A stretch of DNA of 8,440 bases from Treponema sp. (GTDB lineage Bacteria; Spirochaetota; Spirochaetia; Treponematales; Breznakiellaceae). Made by a program: the position numbers and the translations under genes. A model generated the notes under the pieces. The model worked only from the letters and a program-made list of their open reading frames with translations. It ran no database searches and had not been told where the DNA came from. Within the stretch, counting starts at the first letter, position 1. Every line of letters begins with the position of its first letter. This document shows positions 5,551 to 8,440 of this stretch, one piece after another. Location of the stretch: assembly GCA_031281855.1 (NCBI GenBank), contig JAITEW010000362.1:1-8440 (forward strand), read 5' to 3'.

Positions 5551-5559
5551 TACTAAAAT
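5551..5559 (+). promoter_or_regulatory. Candidate -10 element directly before argA
   Basis: TACTAAAAT, with TAAAAT at 5554-5559 matching the -10 consensus at five of six bases, ends 7 nt before the argA ATG. No good -35 is seen in the terminator sequence upstream. If used, the transcript would start at or next to the ATG, in line with the missing Shine-Dalgarno sequence. Confidence 0.35.
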
Positions 5560-5566
5560 TGTTGGT

Positions 5567-6892
5567 ATGAGCAAAACATGGTCACAAGTGGATCTTATCA
5601 GAGAGGCCTTTCATTACCAGAGCCGTTTTGACGGGTCCACTATGGTGTTCAAAATCGATTTTCCTGTTACCGAAGACCCCCTCTTCCCTTCTCTGATAAA
5701 GGATCTGGCCCTGCTGTCCAAGACCGGGTTCCGGGTGGTGATCGTACCTGGGGCCAAGGAATGGATCGATGCGGTTCTTAAAGAATACGGCATTATTTCA
5801 GGCTACAGCGGCCCGGCGCGGATCACTACCGGAGAAGCCATGCCTTTTGTGGAAATGGCGGCCTTCCACGTAGCGGCCCGGTTCATGACCGGCTTTTCAG
5901 GAAGCCAGGTGGACGCAATAGTAGGGAATTTTGTCCGCGCCAGGGGGCTGGGGGTAATAGGCGGCGCCGATATGGAACATACCGGGGCTGTGGACAAGTT
6001 CTACATCGAGTCTATACGCCGGGTGCTGGAACTGGGCATGGTGCCCATACTCCCCTGCATAGGCTGGAGCCCTGCGGGCAGGCCCTACAACGTGCCCAGC
6101 GATGAGATCGCGCTCTCTGCTGCGACCAGCCTCGGGGCGGTAAAGCTCTTCATCATTTCCCTGAGCGGAGGGGTGAAAAAAGGCGTTTACGAAATCCCTG
6201 AGAGCATCGAAATCGGGGAGCAGGGCCGGATCATCAGGCTTACCCCCCAGGAGGCTGCTAAGATCATGGAACTGAACTCGCCTCTCAGGGAAAAGGACGA
6301 CAAGGCCCTTGGCGAACTGGCCCTGGCTATCAAGGCGTCTATTGCCGGAATTGAACGGGTCCATATCATCAACGGCGGTGAAGAAGGGGCGGTATTGAAG
6401 GAACTTTTCTCCAACCTCGGCGCCGGCACCATGGTCTACGCTGACGAGTACGAATCCATCCGCGCCCTGCGGAGCCAGGATGTCCCGGATGTGCTCCGCC
6501 TTATGGAGCCCCTTATGCAGCAGGGCATACTCCTGCGCCGGACGCCTGAGGACATCCAAGGTAAAAAACAGGATTACGCGGTGTTCGAAATCGACGGCCA
6601 GATCCACGCCTGCGGGGCCCTGCACGACTGGGGCGAAAACCAGGGCGAAATCGCGGCGATAGCGTCGGACCCCGCGTACGCCAATATGGGCCTTGGCCGG
6701 CGCGTTGTCCGCTACCTTATCGAGAAGGCGAAAAAAGCCGGCCTGTCGCGGGTCTTCGTCCTCACTACCCGCACCCACGACTGGTTCGAGGCCCTGAGTT
6801 TCCGTGAAGCCTCTGTGGAAAGCCTTCCTGAAAAAAAGCGCCTCGTTTACGACCGCTCCAGGAACAGCAAGGTCTTTTCGCTGGACCTTTAA
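5567..6892 (+). CDS. argA: Amino-acid N-acetyltransferase (N-acetylglutamate synthase)
   Basis: ArgA transfers the acetyl group of acetyl-CoA to glutamate, the first step of arginine biosynthesis, in the cytoplasm. The 441 residues match the two-domain E. coli type closely in length. Residues 1 to about 285 are an amino-acid-kinase-like domain (VVIVPGAKEWIDAVLKEYG near 57-75, later VPSDEIALSAATSLGA and VHIINGG); in this enzyme class it is usually regulatory and binds arginine. About 295-441 is the GNAT acetyltransferase: LMEPLMQQGILLRRTPEDI (312-330), the acetyl-CoA loop ANMGLGR (372-378), and the ArgA-specific ending FVLTTRTHDWFEAL plus LPEKKRLVYDRSRNSKVF. The ATG at 5567 has no Shine-Dalgarno sequence (only TTGGT before it) and sits 25 bp after the preceding terminator. 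It stands alone, with no other arg gene in the window. Feedback inhibition by arginine is expected from the family but is not visible here. Confidence 0.96.
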   Translation: MSKTWSQVDLIREAFHYQSRFDGSTMVFKIDFPVTEDPLFPSLIKDLALLSKTGFRVVIVPGAKEWIDAVLKEYGIISGYSGPARITTGEAMPFVEMAAFHVAARFMTGFSGSQVDAIVGNFVRARGLGVIGGADMEHTGAVDKFYIESIRRVLELGMVPILPCIGWSPAGRPYNVPSDEIALSAATSLGAVKLFIISLSGGVKKGVYEIPESIEIGEQGRIIRLTPQEAAKIMELNSPLREKDDKALGELALAIKASIAGIERVHIINGGEEGAVLKELFSNLGAGTMVYADEYESIRALRSQDVPDVLRLMEPLMQQGILLRRTPEDIQGKKQDYAVFEIDGQIHACGALHDWGENQGEIAAIASDPAYANMGLGRRVVRYLIEKAKKAGLSRVFVLTTRTHDWFEALSFREASVESLPEKKRLVYDRSRNSKVFSLDL

Positions 6893-6955
6893 GGGCTTGT
6901 CCGCAAGGCTGGGAGGAGGACCGAGGGCAACCGCATTTTAATTACCTGTTTGTTT
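6893..6955. other. Convergent intergenic spacer, no clear terminator
   Basis: These 63 bp separate the convergent argA and right-hand genes. The first part is GC-rich and purine-rich (around GGGAGGAGGACCGAGGG, 6911-6927) with only a 4-bp CTTG-TCCG-CAAG hairpin (6896-6907). The second part is T-rich. I saw no strong intrinsic terminator for either gene. Confidence 0.5.
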
Positions 6956-8440
6956 TTACCGGTTCATAGGCCCCCGGACACCGGCGATTCCCGCGCAGGT
7001 TGTACCGGTGTTCTCAGGACCGGTAAGTCCGATTTCCAATGTCCGCCGTCCGTTATGAACAGCAGCAGTATTAATCGAAAACAACAGTTCACACCAGGGT
7101 TCAAACTGGTTAAGCCGTTTATTGGGAACAGCCTCGGCAATCAGATTTCGGGAACCGCCGGGTAATTCTTCGTAAACCCTCAGACTGTTGATTTCCGTAC
7201 TGGAAGCGGATTTGATAAAATCGAAACAGCCGTGATAGACCCCCGGTTCGGCAGCCAGTTCCGTAACATCGTAACTCAGAATCTGTTTCGGGCCGCCCTT
7301 AAAAAGGGATATATCCCACTGTCCGAGTTTGTGATAGACGCAGGTTTCCCTGCCGCCGCCCAAACCTTCGGTTCCGGCCGCCGCCTTCAGGGTATCGTAA
7401 CCGGCGTCCATAAGACGCAGTAGTACTGTCGCAGTATCCACAACCGCGGAGGACTGCTGATTCTGCGGTTGCCGGCAGAGATCGTCCCATTCCAGAATCC
7501 GGCGGTACAATTCCAAAGCAGCCTCATGGAGATCATCGTAAGCCCTTTTGATATCCCCGGTATCAGCTGTTTTTTCCCCGCCGAAGAGTTTTTCATAAGA
7601 CCGGCAGCAGATAAGCGCGTTGAGGATACACAAACTTTCAAGCCGCTCTTCCGCAAAACCCGCCTCTTCGGCGCAGGCCAGGGCTGCCCGGCTCTTTTCG
7701 ATCTGGCCGCCGATATTATCAATAGAAGTAAAATTTGCCAGCTCGATCCGGTGGTCGGCAAAGACTTCGGCTTGTTTCAGGACGATGGGATAGCAGAATA
7801 CCATGGACAGGAGAAACCGGCTGGCCGCCAGATCCCAGGCCGCTTCCCGCTGAAGCCCGTTCCAGCGCACATACCTTTCCGGTTCATAACCTTTCTTTAT
7901 GGCCCAGGCCCGTAGGAACGCGTCTATGTCCCGGCCGTCCTTGTTCCACAGCCATTCCGCCCAGGCGGCTATATTGGTATGATAATAGTCGTTATCCGGC
8001 AGGGCGAAGCCAATGGCTTTATCCAGCCGCTTGCCCGCAAACTCCCCGCAACGGTAACGGATAAAGTCGGGGCCGCTCCAGGGGAACACGACGCGCCATG
8101 AGTGGGTGATCTGGGGATAGACCCCCAGTTTGCCGCCTTTTTGCGCATATCCGGCCAGCGTATCGTAAATCATCGGCTTCCGGTCGGAGTTATACGTGCG
8201 GCCGCCGTCGTAATAGACCACCCGGACAAAATCGGGAACCATGGCGCAGATCTTGTCGTTCTGCGGAAAGCTCCCCTGGGTCAGCAATATCTCAAAGGTT
8301 ACGTCAGGGCGCTTTTCCCGGATGCGGGTAAAGACCCGCACCAGCATAGCCGTTTCCAGAACAAACTGTTCTTTCCCCGCGCATTTTTCACAGAGGCAGG
8401 GCGAAGGCCCTTCGGAAAGCCAGACCTGGATAGCGGTCAG
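6956..8440 (-). CDS. Large carbohydrate-active-enzyme-like protein (DUF4838 / alpha-glucuronidase-like?), C-terminal 494 residues
   Basis: The reading frame is open from the right edge (8440) to a TAA at 6956-6958, so the start lies outside. An internal ATG at 8347 has coding sequence continuing upstream and is not the start. The visible part begins QVWLSEGPSPCLCEKCAGKEQ, whose C-x-C-x-x-C cluster recalls the DUF4838-type and related TIM-barrel families that act on polysaccharides. Next come RPDVTFEILLTQGS, VRVVYYDGGRTYNSDRKPMIY, YPQITHSWRVVFPWSGPDFI and a Trp-rich AAWAEWLWNKDGRD block, all typical of a sugar-binding barrel. An alpha-helical stretch rich in Glu/Ala follows. About the last 130 residues (CVYHKLGQWDISLF to LEIGLTGPENTG) look like a beta-sandwich that may bind carbohydrate. 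Specific substrate and catalytic residues cannot be assigned. Localisation is unknown without the N-terminus. Confidence 0.88.
   Translation of the reverse strand: MTAIQVWLSEGPSPCLCEKCAGKEQFVLETAMLVRVFTRIREKRPDVTFEILLTQGSFPQNDKICAMVPDFVRVVYYDGGRTYNSDRKPMIYDTLAGYAQKGGKLGVYPQITHSWRVVFPWSGPDFIRYRCGEFAGKRLDKAIGFALPDNDYYHTNIAAWAEWLWNKDGRDIDAFLRAWAIKKGYEPERYVRWNGLQREAAWDLAASRFLLSMVFCYPIVLKQAEVFADHRIELANFTSIDNIGGQIEKSRAALACAEEAGFAEERLESLCILNALICCRSYEKLFGGEKTADTGDIKRAYDDLHEAALELYRRILEWDDLCRQPQNQQSSAVVDTATVLLRLMDAGYDTLKAAAGTEGLGGGRETCVYHKLGQWDISLFKGGPKQILSYDVTELAAEPGVYHGCFDFIKSASSTEINSLRVYEELPGGSRNLIAEAVPNKRLNQFEPWCELLFSINTAAVHNGRRTLEIGLTGPENTGTTCAGIAGVRGPMNR

Noticed and set aside
4522..5574. 350-codon open frame on the minus strand across the ZnuA gene
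   Set aside because: It lies fully antisense to a clear ZnuA gene, spans its terminator, is Phe/Arg-rich and has no recognisable motif. It reflects codon bias of the real gene.
5897..6778. 293-codon open frame on the minus strand across argA
   Set aside because: It is antisense to a full-length ArgA with family motifs; no ribosome-binding site or known domain.
6893..6955. Possible bidirectional terminator or repeat between the two convergent right-hand genes
   Set aside because: Only a 4-bp hairpin is present and no paired T-run; the GC-rich part has no internal repetition that I could confirm.

Overview
The window looks like part of a host-associated spirochaete chromosome, most likely a Treponema of the termite-gut type. 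This rests on the gene mix, the moderate GC content, and leader peptides that end in 'A-G-G' rather than a lipobox; it is inference from memory, not a database match. Eight protein genes are supported, two of them cut by the window edges. No rRNA, tRNA, CRISPR array, insertion sequence or phage gene was seen.

Layout. 1-281 (minus) is the start of a PhnD-type solute-binding protein that runs off the left edge. 449-1813 (minus) is a complete MATE-family efflux transporter. It is divergent, across 58 bp, from 1872-2264 (plus), a 130-residue protein of unknown function. That gene converges on 2275-3507 (minus), a two-TM periplasmic sensor protein with a cytoplasmic PAS-like domain and no output domain. 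Both convergent stop codons fall inside one 30-bp inverted repeat.

The most coherent block is 3640-5550 on the plus strand: a Fur-family (Zur-like) regulator, a translationally coupled 97-residue Cys/His-rich membrane protein, and a ZnuA-type metal-binding protein, closed by a strong intrinsic terminator. A 29-bp A/T-rich inverted repeat resembling a Fur/Zur box abuts a TTGACA element just upstream of the regulator. A second TGAAAA/TTTTCA inverted repeat lies before the ZnuA gene. No permease or ATPase gene is beside it, so the binding protein is an orphan here. The likely picture is a zinc-responsive (or other divalent metal) unit that regulates itself.

5567-6892 (plus) is a full-length E. 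coli-type N-acetylglutamate synthase (ArgA), the first enzyme of arginine biosynthesis, with no visible Shine-Dalgarno sequence. 6956-8440 (minus) is the C-terminal 494 residues of a large protein that resembles carbohydrate-active enzymes of the DUF4838 / alpha-glucuronidase-like type; its start lies beyond the right edge.
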